Source: Eubacteriales bacterium OttesenSCG-928-K08 (GTDB lineage Bacteria; Bacillota; Clostridia; Christensenellales; CAG-138). Taken from it: DNA of 36,800 nucleotides. The stretch spans positions 1-36,800 of the forward strand of contig JAJDHH010000013.1 in assembly GCA_030266105.1 (NCBI GenBank). The letters run 5' to 3'. Under the pieces are notes generated by a model. The model had not been told where the DNA came from, did no database searches, and saw only the letters and a list, made by a program, of their open reading frames with translations. Shown here piece by piece: positions 1-7,098 of this stretch; positions within the stretch are counted from its first letter, which is position 1, and each line of letters starts with the position of its first letter. A program made the position numbers and the translations under genes.

Positions 1-251
1 ACTTCATCACCCGGGCCGATATCCATAGCCCAAAGAGCAATGTCCAGCCCTGTGCCGGCGGAATTTACGGCGCTGGCAAACGGCGCGCCTTCATGCGCTG
101 CAAACGCCTGCTGAAATTGCGGCTCATCCGGAAGGCGGAAAAAACCTTTCGGACTGTGCGCACATTCCTGCGCTACTTTTGAAGCGATGTCAATGTCCTC
201 CTGCTCCATCAGCCCACCCATGGCATACCAAGGCAAGTTTCTTTTTTCCAT
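1..251 (-). CDS. DegT/DnrJ/EryC1/StrS-type PLP aminotransferase, N-terminal part
   Basis: Only the first 83 codons are present; the gene runs off the left edge of the window. The ATG at 251 follows a GGAGAG ribosome binding site that overlaps the stop region of the preceding dehydrogenase gene, 12 bases away. The visible part reads like the start of sugar aminotransferases of the DegT/StrS family: a short N-terminal WYAMGG stretch, an EPQFQQAF helix, then SAVNSAGTGLDIAL and MDIGPGDE, which match the family's VNSGTxAL and GIGPGDEV segments. The PLP-binding lysine lies outside the window. Family members transfer an amino group to a keto-sugar or keto-cyclitol. The upstream Gfo/Idh/MocA dehydrogenase could make such a keto substrate. 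The family call is good; the substrate is unknown. Confidence 0.8.
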   Translation of the reverse strand, partial: MEKRNLPWYAMGGLMEQEDIDIASKVAQECAHSPKGFFRLPDEPQFQQAFAAHEGAPFASAVNSAGTGLDIALWAMDIGPGDE

Positions 252-263
252 GATCATTCTCTC

Positions 264-1274
264 CTATAACGATATTTCTTTACCGGTAACAGCGGATTCT
301 TCGATCGCTGCCAGGATTCTGTTGGTTTTCATTCCCTCTATGCCGCTGATGCGCGGCTCGCGCCCTTCGATGAGTGCTCGGGCAAAATCATCCACCAGCG
401 GCGCATGCACATTCGCATGGTTTGGAATGCCCACTGTTGTAACCTCCGCACCAAGCCCGCGCATAGCGCGGGGCGTACGTTCCAAAATAACGCCATCCCC
501 ATCACAGGGCAGCAATGTGATTTTTCCTTTGGTGCCCAGTATTGTAAATTCATCCGACCAAACAGCGCTGTTCCAGTTGAAGCTTGCCATGCAGTGTGCG
601 CCGCTTTCCAGTTTCATGAGCACGCTGCACGAATCCTCTACTTCATAAGAATAGGTTTGTGTATCCATCAACGCATATACCTTTTGGGGCATCCCCAGCA
701 GATCAACCAGCATATCGAGCTTATGGCAGCCCATGTCCCATAGCGGGCCGCCTCCGGCCTTAGCTTTTACCACACGCCAACGTTTAGGATCATCATCCCG
801 TGGATTGTAATTAGAATGGAAGATAATGCGCACCTGAATCACCTGGCCAATTTCGTCTTCCTCAATCAATCGCTTTACCTCAGCAAGCTTGGGGAAAAAC
901 CGCCTGAAATAGCAAACGCCCAACTTCCTGTTCTGGTTTTTTGCCTCCAGAATCAATGTTTCACATTCCTCCACGGTCATGGCCATTGGTTTTTCGACCA
1001 GTACGTGTTTTCCTGCCTTGAGCGCCTGCAGGGCAATCCCATAATGCAGAAAAATTGGGGTTGCAACATAAATGACATCAATATCCGGGTCCTGCACCAT
1101 ATCTTCCATGGTCAGATATCCCCGAGGCACCTGATGTTTTTCCATAAAGCCATCCAGCTCCTGCTGGTATGGGCTCATCACCGCGAGCAGGTTGCTATCC
1201 GCCTGCGCCTGAATGGCCGGGGCCACCCTCTTGTTTGAAATATCTCCACAGCCTACCAATCCCCAATTCAACAT
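264..1274 (-). CDS. Gfo/Idh/MocA family NAD(P)-dependent oxidoreductase
   Basis: A 336-residue protein, the usual length for this family. The N-terminal Rossmann fold shows GLVGCGDI at residues 5-12. The family motif EKPMAMT lies near residues 94-100 and includes the conserved Lys-Pro (K95, P96). DMGCHKLDMLVDLLG near 180-194 supplies the usual histidine (H184) of the second domain. Members oxidise or reduce sugars, sugar phosphates or inositols with NAD(P). I place the start at the ATG at 1274 because AAGGAG lies 9 bases upstream; a GTG 21 bases further up is in frame but has a worse site. It follows the deacetylase gene by 27 bases and precedes the aminotransferase by 12. This dehydrogenase-aminotransferase pair is typical of amino-sugar or aminocyclitol formation. 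The substrate cannot be read from the sequence. Confidence 0.88.
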   Translation of the reverse strand: MLNWGLVGCGDISNKRVAPAIQAQADSNLLAVMSPYQQELDGFMEKHQVPRGYLTMEDMVQDPDIDVIYVATPIFLHYGIALQALKAGKHVLVEKPMAMTVEECETLILEAKNQNRKLGVCYFRRFFPKLAEVKRLIEEDEIGQVIQVRIIFHSNYNPRDDDPKRWRVVKAKAGGGPLWDMGCHKLDMLVDLLGMPQKVYALMDTQTYSYEVEDSCSVLMKLESGAHCMASFNWNSAVWSDEFTILGTKGKITLLPCDGDGVILERTPRAMRGLGAEVTTVGIPNHANVHAPLVDDFARALIEGREPRISGIEGMKTNRILAAIEESAVTGKEISL

Positions 1275-1301
1275 GAAACCATTCTCCTTCTCCACGACAT
1301 T

Positions 1302-2183
1302 CTATGCCTGTGCACTTTTCGTTGCGTGAAACCAGGTGTGGTATTCCTGCAGCGTACAACCATGAACTGCAAGTTCCTGCTGATCCGCACATGCGCTGAT
1401 TTCCTGCAAAACCCCTTCCAGCACCTGGCGCCGGAATTCCCCAAGGTCAGTGTAATCGAATATATTGTGCGTAAGCGCACACAGATAAGGCTCCTCTATG
1501 CCCTCTTCCCGCTGCCGTTCCACGCTTTTGCGAATGGTAAAACCATGGGCGCGAGCATCTACCATTTCGATGCGCAGCTCAAGCTTGGTCAATCCGCCCC
1601 ACATCACACTTTCCCAATCGGCCGTTGCAGGAACCTCCAAAAAATTCATGTCCCCTGCGAGCAAACGGTTTGCCTTGTGCATATGGTGGGGCCACATCTC
1701 CGCGCCCGCCCAGTTGGATTTTACGCGTGTGAAGTTTCGCCCCGGCACACTCAGGCTGCCTTGCTTATAGCCCAAATGAGAGAGTGCGGGGGCAGTGGCA
1801 TCGTTTCCGGAAAAATTGCCTCCGCGAAAGCTTTCCGGGCGAAACCCAAGCGCATCTGCCCAATCCTGTGTCACACGATCCAGCATGGCGACCTGTTCCT
1901 CATATGAATATCCGCCCAGATAATCCGCATATCCAAAATCCTGCGGATGCAGGTGCAGGCCCAGCTCTGCGCCTTTATTCTTCAGTTCCAGCAATGCCGC
2001 CGAGTGCGCCTGAGCCGTTTGCGGCACCACAAACAATGTGGGACGATAACCATGCTGCAGCAACAAATCGGTATAACCTTCCATGGATCGCCTGCAAAAG
2101 GCCCAATCCGGCGGCCCACCTTCCGTGGCGATGTCATTACGCGCCTCGCAATCCATGGTGAACATCACATGCAGTTTTTTCAT
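1302..2183 (-). CDS. Polysaccharide deacetylase-like protein (NodB/CE4 fold)
   Basis: A 293-residue protein with no signal peptide or membrane segment, so probably cytoplasmic. It shows a variant of the NodB metal site: an acidic FTMDCE motif at residues 8-13 in place of TFDDG, GLHLHPQ with H77 and H79, and SFRGGNFSG with R120. A late LTHNIFDYTD segment could supply another catalytic histidine. These fit CE4-like hydrolases acting on acylated or amidated sugars. Its ATG at 2183 overlaps the stop of the upstream gene in an ATGA, suggesting coupled translation. In context it probably removes an acyl group from a sugar made by the neighbouring enzymes, but this is inference. It is unrelated in detail to the degenerate deacetylase-like gene at 25666. 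Confidence 0.72.
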   Translation of the reverse strand: MKKLHVMFTMDCEARNDIATEGGPPDWAFCRRSMEGYTDLLLQHGYRPTLFVVPQTAQAHSAALLELKNKGAELGLHLHPQDFGYADYLGGYSYEEQVAMLDRVTQDWADALGFRPESFRGGNFSGNDATAPALSHLGYKQGSLSVPGRNFTRVKSNWAGAEMWPHHMHKANRLLAGDMNFLEVPATADWESVMWGGLTKLELRIEMVDARAHGFTIRKSVERQREEGIEEPYLCALTHNIFDYTDLGEFRRQVLEGVLQEISACADQQELAVHGCTLQEYHTWFHATKSAQA

Positions 2184-3451
2184 GGATTACCTCCTTCGCG
2201 TGCAATCATATCCCGCTTCACTTTGCTAAGCGCAATAAATATGCTGTCGAAAACGCATTCTATTTCCCTGGCGATTGAAATTTCCGCCCCATCCTTCCAA
2301 GTGCCGGGTGTCAGCCGGGAAAATGTTAAAACATCCTGTACTTCCTGTACAGTAAGTATCCCCTCCTGCCCTAAACGGCGTGTGATTTCATCCGGATCGT
2401 TCAGCTCTTGCCCATGTACCGCTTTCCAGTAAATCTGAAACGGCGAGCGGTAAAACATTGCGCCACAGCGTGAAAGTTCGTTTTGTATGAGCCAGATATT
2501 ATCAAAATGGGCGGGTGCATTTACGTAAAAATATAAACGACCCTTAAATAACCTACAGAATTTGCTGCTATCAAACAGTGCCATTAGGGGCGAAATGGGA
2601 ACGGAATTGATCTCCTTTTTGACTTCTTGCGCCGTCATCCGCCCAGCATCGGGCACACAGGTAATTGCGGTGCGCAGTTTTTCCCAAATGATATCAAGCG
2701 CCTGTTGGAGCTCCTGCTCAAAGTCGCCAAGGGCAGGGTCCTTATATAAATGAGGCAGCTCATAATGGACTTGCAGCATTTCAGCAATCCGATCAAATAC
2801 TTTAATCTCAGGAAACATGCGCTGCGCCATCTGAAGGGATTCCAATTTTCCTTTTACCGGGCGGCGTTCCAATATGGACACTGCCGCCTGCACCGGAGGT
2901 GTAAAATAGTGCATGGCGCGGCTGTGCAAAGGATATTTATTTTCAAATTCGCCTAAGTTTATGGCCGGGTCTATTCCCCGGTTATATGGCCCATAAAACG
3001 ACAGGAATTTCTTGAGAAAGAAATATTCATCCTTGAGGTCCCATGGACGGTTATCCAACACTCTTATCGTTTTTTCAAGGTCATGCGAGTTGGATGAACG
3101 GTATAGCGACCACTGCCTGTATTCCGGATAATAATAGGGCTCCTGCTGCATTTCATCCCATGTGGGGTTGACGCCGGGCAGATGCTCTAATATGCGAGCC
3201 CATTCCGGGTGTTCGCGGCATAGTTCCAGGTGAACCATTCCCACCGCCATGGACATTTTGCACCAGTCCGCATCCGTAGTTTGATTCGAGCAGATAAACC
3301 GCGTATCAAAATCGCTCATACCCGGGATTAGGTCTTCAAACTTCCACTTTCCCGCAATGGCCTCAATTTGCGGCGCTTTTTTTCGGCACTCCGCATAGTA
3401 GACTTCCAAAAACGTTTCGAAAATATTTTCGGGTTTGGGCGTAAAGTACAT
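2180..3451 (-). CDS. Uncharacterised protein, possibly nucleotidyltransferase-like
   Basis: A 423-residue soluble protein and the first gene of the sugar-modification operon. I do not recognise it with confidence. Near residues 43-51 it has IPGMSDFDTRF, which resembles the G-S-x-D-x-D signature of the polymerase-beta-type nucleotidyltransferase fold (two carboxylates that bind metal). After that it is rich in aromatic residues and helices, with no transmembrane segment. The start ATG at 3451 has an AGAGGGG site upstream. It ends in an ATGA overlap with the deacetylase gene. If the nucleotidyltransferase reading is right, it might activate or adenylylate a sugar or aminocyclitol in the same pathway. 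That role is a guess; the motif alone is weak evidence. Confidence 0.5.
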   Translation of the reverse strand: MYFTPKPENIFETFLEVYYAECRKKAPQIEAIAGKWKFEDLIPGMSDFDTRFICSNQTTDADWCKMSMAVGMVHLELCREHPEWARILEHLPGVNPTWDEMQQEPYYYPEYRQWSLYRSSNSHDLEKTIRVLDNRPWDLKDEYFFLKKFLSFYGPYNRGIDPAINLGEFENKYPLHSRAMHYFTPPVQAAVSILERRPVKGKLESLQMAQRMFPEIKVFDRIAEMLQVHYELPHLYKDPALGDFEQELQQALDIIWEKLRTAITCVPDAGRMTAQEVKKEINSVPISPLMALFDSSKFCRLFKGRLYFYVNAPAHFDNIWLIQNELSRCGAMFYRSPFQIYWKAVHGQELNDPDEITRRLGQEGILTVQEVQDVLTFSRLTPGTWKDGAEISIAREIECVFDSIFIALSKVKRDMIAREGGNP

Positions 3452-3593
3452 AAACGACCCCTCTTTTGTTCTTCTATTTAATAACTGGAAAGATAAAGTT
3501 AATTACGCACTATTATGGTTGGTATTGGATTGTACAATTATTCAGGAATTTTGTTGCAGAACTTTTTAAACACTAGATACTAACTTTTTTCAT

Positions 3594-3622
3594 ATTATAA
3601 TATTCTGTTACTTTCTTGTCAA
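3594..3622 (-). promoter_or_regulatory. Consensus sigma-A promoter of the sugar-modification operon
   Basis: On the minus strand this reads TTGACA, 17 bases, TATAAT, a perfect match to the vegetative consensus. Transcription would begin near 3587, giving a leader of about 135 bases before the gene at 3451. Confidence 0.8.
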
Positions 3623-3668
3623 GCCCAATTTTAAAAATGGTACAATGTTTATATTTACTAATGTTTTT

Positions 3669-3696
3669 ACAATAAAAGTGAATTGTGTTTTGTCAA
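3669..3696 (-). promoter_or_regulatory. Second, upstream promoter candidate
   Basis: TTGACA, 16 bases, TATTGT on the minus strand, about 75 bases upstream of the consensus promoter. The 330-base gap between the operon and the ROK gene (3452-3781) holds these two candidates, A+T-rich sequence, and no other gene or clear terminator that I can see. Confidence 0.4.
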
Positions 3697-3781
3697 AAAA
3701 AGTTGAACATGCGCAGCGACACAGTTTAAAGTAATATAAGAGTGTTTCAAAAGAAATAGGCAAAAAGCAGCGCAGTTTAGC

Positions 3782-4984
3782 TCATATTGCAAATTGTGAA
3801 GGATAAGAAAACACTTCGTTGAGCACCAATGTAGCAGCACCAATGGCAAACGCATCGCGCCCCAAAGCCGATGGAGAAATTTTAACATAGGGATTTAGGG
3901 AATATAGCATCCGATCCAAATGCCTACGGAGCGGATCGAACAGCACATCCCCTGCAAGAGCTATTCCGCCACCAACTATGATCAAATCCGGATCAAACTG
4001 CATCGCCAGATTCTTAATCACAATAGCAAGATTCTCCGCCACATAGTCCATAATGGAACAGGAAAGAATATCCCCCTCTTTTGCCTTTTCTGCAATCAGC
4101 TTTACCGTCAGCGGTTCATACTCACACAATACGGATTGCCGGTATTCGGGCCTTGATTTGCAGGTACGCACAATAGCTTCCGCCGTTAGCAGCGTTTTTA
4201 CGCATCCCCTGCTGCCGCATTCGCACAATAGTCCATTAGCGTCAATCACCATGTGGTTCACATTTGGCCCAACCAAACCATGGCTGCCGGTGAACAGGCC
4301 GCCATTAAGCATAAATCCCGCGCTAATGTCATTGCCTATGCGCAAGCAGATGATATCCTTATATTGTTTTCCGGCGCCAAACCAGTTTTCCGCAAATGTC
4401 AGCAGGCGTACGTTTTCATCCACAAATGTTGGAATATGAAATGAGTTTTCTATGATTGACTTGATGGGAACATCCTTCCAATCCAAGCGTGTGGCACGCT
4501 TGACCACGCCCGCCTCCGAATCGATCTCCCCCGCAACGCCAATGCCCATGCCGATAAAACGCGTTTTATCTTTTTCTGAAAGGCGCATAGCCTCAGATAT
4601 GGTGGCGATCGTTTTATCAAATATGGTAAAGTTGCTATCACCCGGCATGATTTCCGTCACTTTTTTCGCAATTATATCGCCTAAAAAATCAACTACAATG
4701 GATGTAATGTGATCATCGCCGATTTCAGAGCCGATCACATAAGCGCCATCCGGGTTGATATCGTAAAGCATGGGCCTGCGCCCGCCTTCAGAATCGCCTA
4801 TGCCCGCTTCATGAACTACGCCCACGCCCATCATACCGGTGATGATCTTCGTTACAGTAGGAATGCTTAGGCCGGTGGACTTTGCAACATCGTGCTTTGA
4901 AATACGCGGCGATGTTTTTAAAGTGTCCAATATAAGTGACGTATTGATCTCGCGTATCAAATCAAGGCTACCTGTTGTTTTCAT
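3782..4984 (-). CDS. ROK family transcriptional regulator
   Basis: A 400-residue protein. The N-terminus is a winged helix-turn-helix (about residues 25-60, with ISKHDVAKSTGLSIPTVTKI) as in NagC/XylR-type ROK repressors. The sugar-kinase-like ROK domain follows. The zinc site CECGSRGC is intact. Two kinase features are altered: the Glu of the GEIGH motif is missing (GLVGPNVNH, with a short insertion), and the first phosphate-binding Asp appears as Glu in GSEIG. This suggests a sugar-sensing repressor rather than an active kinase. It lies directly upstream of the sugar-modification operon, on the same strand, and is a good candidate to control it. It has its own promoter. The ATG at 4984 has only a weak GAGAG site. 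Confidence 0.9.
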   Translation of the reverse strand: MKTTGSLDLIREINTSLILDTLKTSPRISKHDVAKSTGLSIPTVTKIITGMMGVGVVHEAGIGDSEGGRRPMLYDINPDGAYVIGSEIGDDHITSIVVDFLGDIIAKKVTEIMPGDSNFTIFDKTIATISEAMRLSEKDKTRFIGMGIGVAGEIDSEAGVVKRATRLDWKDVPIKSIIENSFHIPTFVDENVRLLTFAENWFGAGKQYKDIICLRIGNDISAGFMLNGGLFTGSHGLVGPNVNHMVIDANGLLCECGSRGCVKTLLTAEAIVRTCKSRPEYRQSVLCEYEPLTVKLIAEKAKEGDILSCSIMDYVAENLAIVIKNLAMQFDPDLIIVGGGIALAGDVLFDPLRRHLDRMLYSLNPYVKISPSALGRDAFAIGAATLVLNEVFSYPSQFAI

Positions 4985-5036
4985 ACTCTCACACCCGTAG
5001 ATTCCTAATATTACGATCTTGTTCGGCTATGAATCA

Positions 5037-5066
5037 ATCATACTAGAGATCGAAATCCATTGTCAA
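5037..5066 (-). promoter_or_regulatory. Promoter of the ROK regulator gene
   Basis: TTGACA, 18 bases, TATGAT on the minus strand, about 50 bases upstream of the ATG at 4984. The rest of the gap up to tRNA-Gly (to 5306) shows only a 5-bp hairpin (5141-5155) without a T-run and no gene I would support. Confidence 0.6.
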
Positions 5067-5306
5067 TATGAAAGACTGTTTTCTATTAGTATAAACGAAA
5101 GCGTAAATGATTATAATTGATGACACGTTGATCGTATTACGCACCACATCGGTGCTCACATTTAATAGGATAGAATAAGTATTATCATGGTTTTTAACAT
5201 ACTCACATGCTGCATTTTGCCCCCAAGCGCAACATAATCAACACAAAAGAAAAACCACCCACCAAACACAATGCGATTGAAATGGGCAGTTTCACTTGTT
5301 TTAGAT

Positions 5307-5380
5307 TGGAGCGGGTGATGGGAATCGAACCCACACGACCAGCTTGGAAGGCTGGAGTTCTACCATTGAACTACACCCGC
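5307..5380 (-). tRNA. tRNA-Gly (anticodon TCC)
   Basis: Read on the minus strand this is a complete cloverleaf of 74 bases including an encoded CCA. The acceptor stem GCGGGTG pairs with CACCCGC, the anticodon loop reads CTTCCAA (anticodon TCC), and the T-arm carries GGTTCGATTCC. It lies 46 bases downstream of tRNA-Leu, in the same direction, so the two probably form one transcript. I see no clear terminator after it. Confidence 0.97.
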
Positions 5381-5426
5381 GCAATTCTTTAATTGAGCGC
5401 ACAAAAGAGTGCGATATAAACCAAAA

Positions 5427-5511
5427 TGGTGCGGGCGAAGAGACTTGAACTCATACGCCTGTTGGCACCAGAACCTAAATCTGGCGCGTCTGCCGATTCC
5501 GCCACGCCCGC
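5427..5511 (-). tRNA. tRNA-Leu (anticodon TAG)
   Basis: An 85-base class II tRNA with a long variable arm and encoded CCA on the minus strand. The acceptor stem is GCGGGCG/CGCCCGC and the anticodon loop contains TTTAGGT, giving anticodon TAG for CUA-type leucine codons. It is the first gene of a two-tRNA unit with tRNA-Gly. Confidence 0.97.
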
Positions 5512-5545
5512 ACGATTTATTGCAAAATCCTTAATTTTGGCGCTT

Positions 5546-5603
5546 TCTATATGCCAAATTTCAGAACTTTTTCAATTTTACTAGATTAGTTTCAATTAGT
5601 CAA
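5546..5603 (-). promoter_or_regulatory. Promoter region of the Leu-Gly tRNA unit (two candidates)
   Basis: Two overlapping minus-strand candidates are visible: TTGACT-N17-TAAAAT (5575-5603) and TTGAAA-N18-TATAGA (5546-5575). Either would start transcription shortly before tRNA-Leu at 5511. Confidence 0.5.
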
Positions 5604-5647
5604 CTAAATAAGGCCATACTTTTTATGTTTTATCCACCTTTTATAAA

Positions 5648-5680
5648 ATAGGATGGCTGCTTAAAAAGTAGCCATCCTAT
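5648..5680 (-). terminator. Terminator hairpin downstream of the HAD gene
   Basis: A 13-bp stem with one mismatch (ATAGGATGGCTGC against GTAGCCATCCTAT) and a 7-base loop, about 120 bases after the HAD stop. The following minus-strand sequence has only a short T-run (ATTTTAT). Apart from this hairpin, the tRNA promoter region and the small hairpin at 5792, the gap 5512-5800 holds nothing I can identify. Confidence 0.55.
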
Positions 5681-5791
5681 GTGTGCCTCAACTTTTGAAC
5701 AAATTGGCCTCACACATTCGAATTTGAGCAGAACATCGCAAACGTTTCCGCGTTTTGTTATGTAAGTGCCAACCTTAATTTCATCCAATCG

Positions 5792-5815
5792 CATGCTTTT
5801 TCAAGAAAAAGCATG
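5792..5815 (-). other. Perfect hairpin across the HAD stop codon
   Basis: CATGCTTTTTC, AA, GAAAAAGCATG: two perfect 11-base arms almost back to back. The HAD stop codon (5801-5803) lies inside. There is no T-run, so it is not a standard terminator. It might protect the mRNA 3' end or be chance. Confidence 0.5.
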
Positions 5816-6562
5816 TGATTTTGGATCAACCTGCGGATACTCCGGGAAAATATCCAGCAAATCCAAGCATGATTCAATGATTGCGTCAGGCGTAGTGTCC
5901 GGAGTAAAGCTGCTTCTATCTACCGCACGCTTGTGGTCGATGAGAATTTTCATTCCAAATCCGACCTTTGCTGCACCCCCCATATCACGCTCAACATTAT
6001 CTCCTATATATGCGCAATAAACAGGATCAATTTTGGCTTCGTCAAGCGCAATTTGGAATATCCTTGGATCCGGCTTTCGAATGCCCGTTAAAGATGAAAG
6101 CACCACCGGTGAAAAATAGGGTGCAAACCCATCCTCCTCCAACCAATCCGGCAGCTCGCGCGAAGTTATTACATTGCTGATAATTCCAAGCTTATAACCT
6201 CTTTTGGTGAGCTCCTGAACCACTTCCATCGCATTATCCGCCACATAGCGCAGCCCTTTAAACTGACGCAGCAAAAATGTTAGCTCAACAGCATTTTCTT
6301 CAACCAATTCCTGCGGGTACTCCGGCGCAAGGAATTTTCGCCACAAATCCTGCTCGTTTAGTTCAACCCAGCATTTTGTGGCCCAACTGCGGTATTCCTC
6401 ATAGCGCTCCATGATCATTTCGCCAAAGTCCTCAGGTGAGTAGTCAGCGCCCAGTATTTCAACAGCACGGCGCATTGCAGCGAGCTGATGTTCCGGCTTT
6501 TTGTGGGTGATGCGCAGTGTATCCCCAACATCAAAAAAAATATGGCGCACATCTTGTGTCAT
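5801..6562 (-). CDS. HAD superfamily hydrolase
   Basis: A 253-residue soluble protein with all four HAD motifs. Motif I is FFDVGDTL (D11, the nucleophile, and D14, although Val-Gly replaces the usual residues in DxDxT). Motif II is GIISNV. Motif III is the lysine of GIRKPDPRIF. Motif IV is YIGDNVERDMGGA. A helical cap lies between motifs I and II (about residues 25-110). Such proteins are usually phosphatases of sugar phosphates or nucleotides. The ATG at 6562 follows GGAGG at 7-base spacing. It stands alone as a single-gene unit; its promoter carries a perfect LacI-type operator, so it may respond to a sugar. A link to the sugar-modification operon 2 kb away is possible but unproven. Confidence 0.85.
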   Translation of the reverse strand: MTQDVRHIFFDVGDTLRITHKKPEHQLAAMRRAVEILGADYSPEDFGEMIMERYEEYRSWATKCWVELNEQDLWRKFLAPEYPQELVEENAVELTFLLRQFKGLRYVADNAMEVVQELTKRGYKLGIISNVITSRELPDWLEEDGFAPYFSPVVLSSLTGIRKPDPRIFQIALDEAKIDPVYCAYIGDNVERDMGGAAKVGFGMKILIDHKRAVDRSSFTPDTTPDAIIESCLDLLDIFPEYPQVDPKSHAFS

Positions 6563-6653
6563 ACTTATACCTCCAGATTTTAATTAAAAAAATTGCTGAC
6601 AACTCAAGCCCGAAACGTGCTAAACATGTTAACACTGCTTGCACACAATAGTT

Positions 6654-6669
6654 ACGTAAACGTTTACGT
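6654..6669. promoter_or_regulatory. Perfect 16-bp palindrome, LacI/GalR-type operator
   Basis: ACGTAAACGTTTACGT has the central CG and flanking A/T pattern of LacI/GalR-family sites. It begins 2 bases downstream of the HAD gene's -10 box and covers the expected start point, an ideal place for repression. No LacI-type regulator is in the window. Confidence 0.65.
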
Positions 6670-6670
6670 T

Positions 6671-6700
6671 AGTATATCATATTTCACAACAAATTGTCAA
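6671..6700 (-). promoter_or_regulatory. Promoter of the HAD hydrolase gene
   Basis: TTGACA, 18 bases, TATACT on the minus strand, followed at once by the palindromic operator. The start point would fall near 6664, about 100 bases before the ATG. Confidence 0.6.
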
Positions 6701-6737
6701 TCTCGTTTGTCCGTTCCTACTTAAGCTGCTTTTTGCG

Positions 6738-6766
6738 TTGTGACGCATTAAAAAGTGATATATAAT
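6738..6766 (+). promoter_or_regulatory. Promoter of the DUF1905-like gene
   Basis: TTGTGA, 17 bases, TATAAT. The start point would be at about 6773, only about 3 bases before the probable ATG at 6776, implying a leaderless or nearly leaderless message. Confidence 0.6.
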
Positions 6767-6775
6767 AGAAACGTT

Positions 6776-7033
6776 ATGTTATACGAATTTGACGCAATAA
6801 TTATTAAAAACCCCGATATGGATGCCGCATATGTCGAACTACCTTTTGACGCAAAAGAGGTGTTTGGTAAAGGGCGAGTGCTTGTGCATGCCACATTTGA
6901 TGGCGAACCCTATGATGGGCAGGTGGTAAAAATGGGGACACCATGCCATATCATAGGTATTCGAAAGGATATTCGAGCAAAAATCAAAAAGCAGCCGGGC
7001 GACAGCGTCCATGTAACGCTCACTGAGCGTTAA
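6776..7033 (+). CDS. DUF1905-like small beta-barrel protein
   Basis: An 85-residue soluble protein resembling the DUF1905 family: [19 protein letters not shown], then [17 protein letters not shown], then [16 protein letters not shown] and a closing VHVTL. These phrases are characteristic of the family, whose biochemical role is not established. I choose the ATG at 6776 because family similarity begins there. An upstream GTG at 6755 is in frame but lies inside the promoter spacer. No ribosome binding site precedes the ATG, and the promoter predicts an almost leaderless transcript. It is followed after 65 bases by thyA on the same strand and could be co-transcribed with it. Confidence 0.82.
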   Translation: MLYEFDAIIIKNPDMDAAYVELPFDAKEVFGKGRVLVHATFDGEPYDGQVVKMGTPCHIIGIRKDIRAKIKKQPGDSVHVTLTER

Positions 7034-7098
7034 TCGCGAAAATTCGCCACGCCGTTTTTATAACACAATAAACACATACAACAGCCAGGAGGTGCACT

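Noticed and set aside
187-648. 153-codon plus-strand open frame opposite the Gfo/Idh/MocA gene
   Set aside because: Composition is that of a shadow frame, while the minus strand encodes a clear dehydrogenase with family motifs.
1-6562. NtdABC-type kanosamine cluster (dehydrogenase, aminotransferase, HAD phosphatase)
   Set aside because: The HAD gene is separated by a regulator and two tRNAs and has its own promoter; the dehydrogenase and aminotransferase alone do not prove kanosamine.
6654-6669. CcpA cre site
   Set aside because: The centre fits but the outer positions are CG...CG instead of the TG...CA of typical cre sites, so I call it only a LacI/GalR-type operator.
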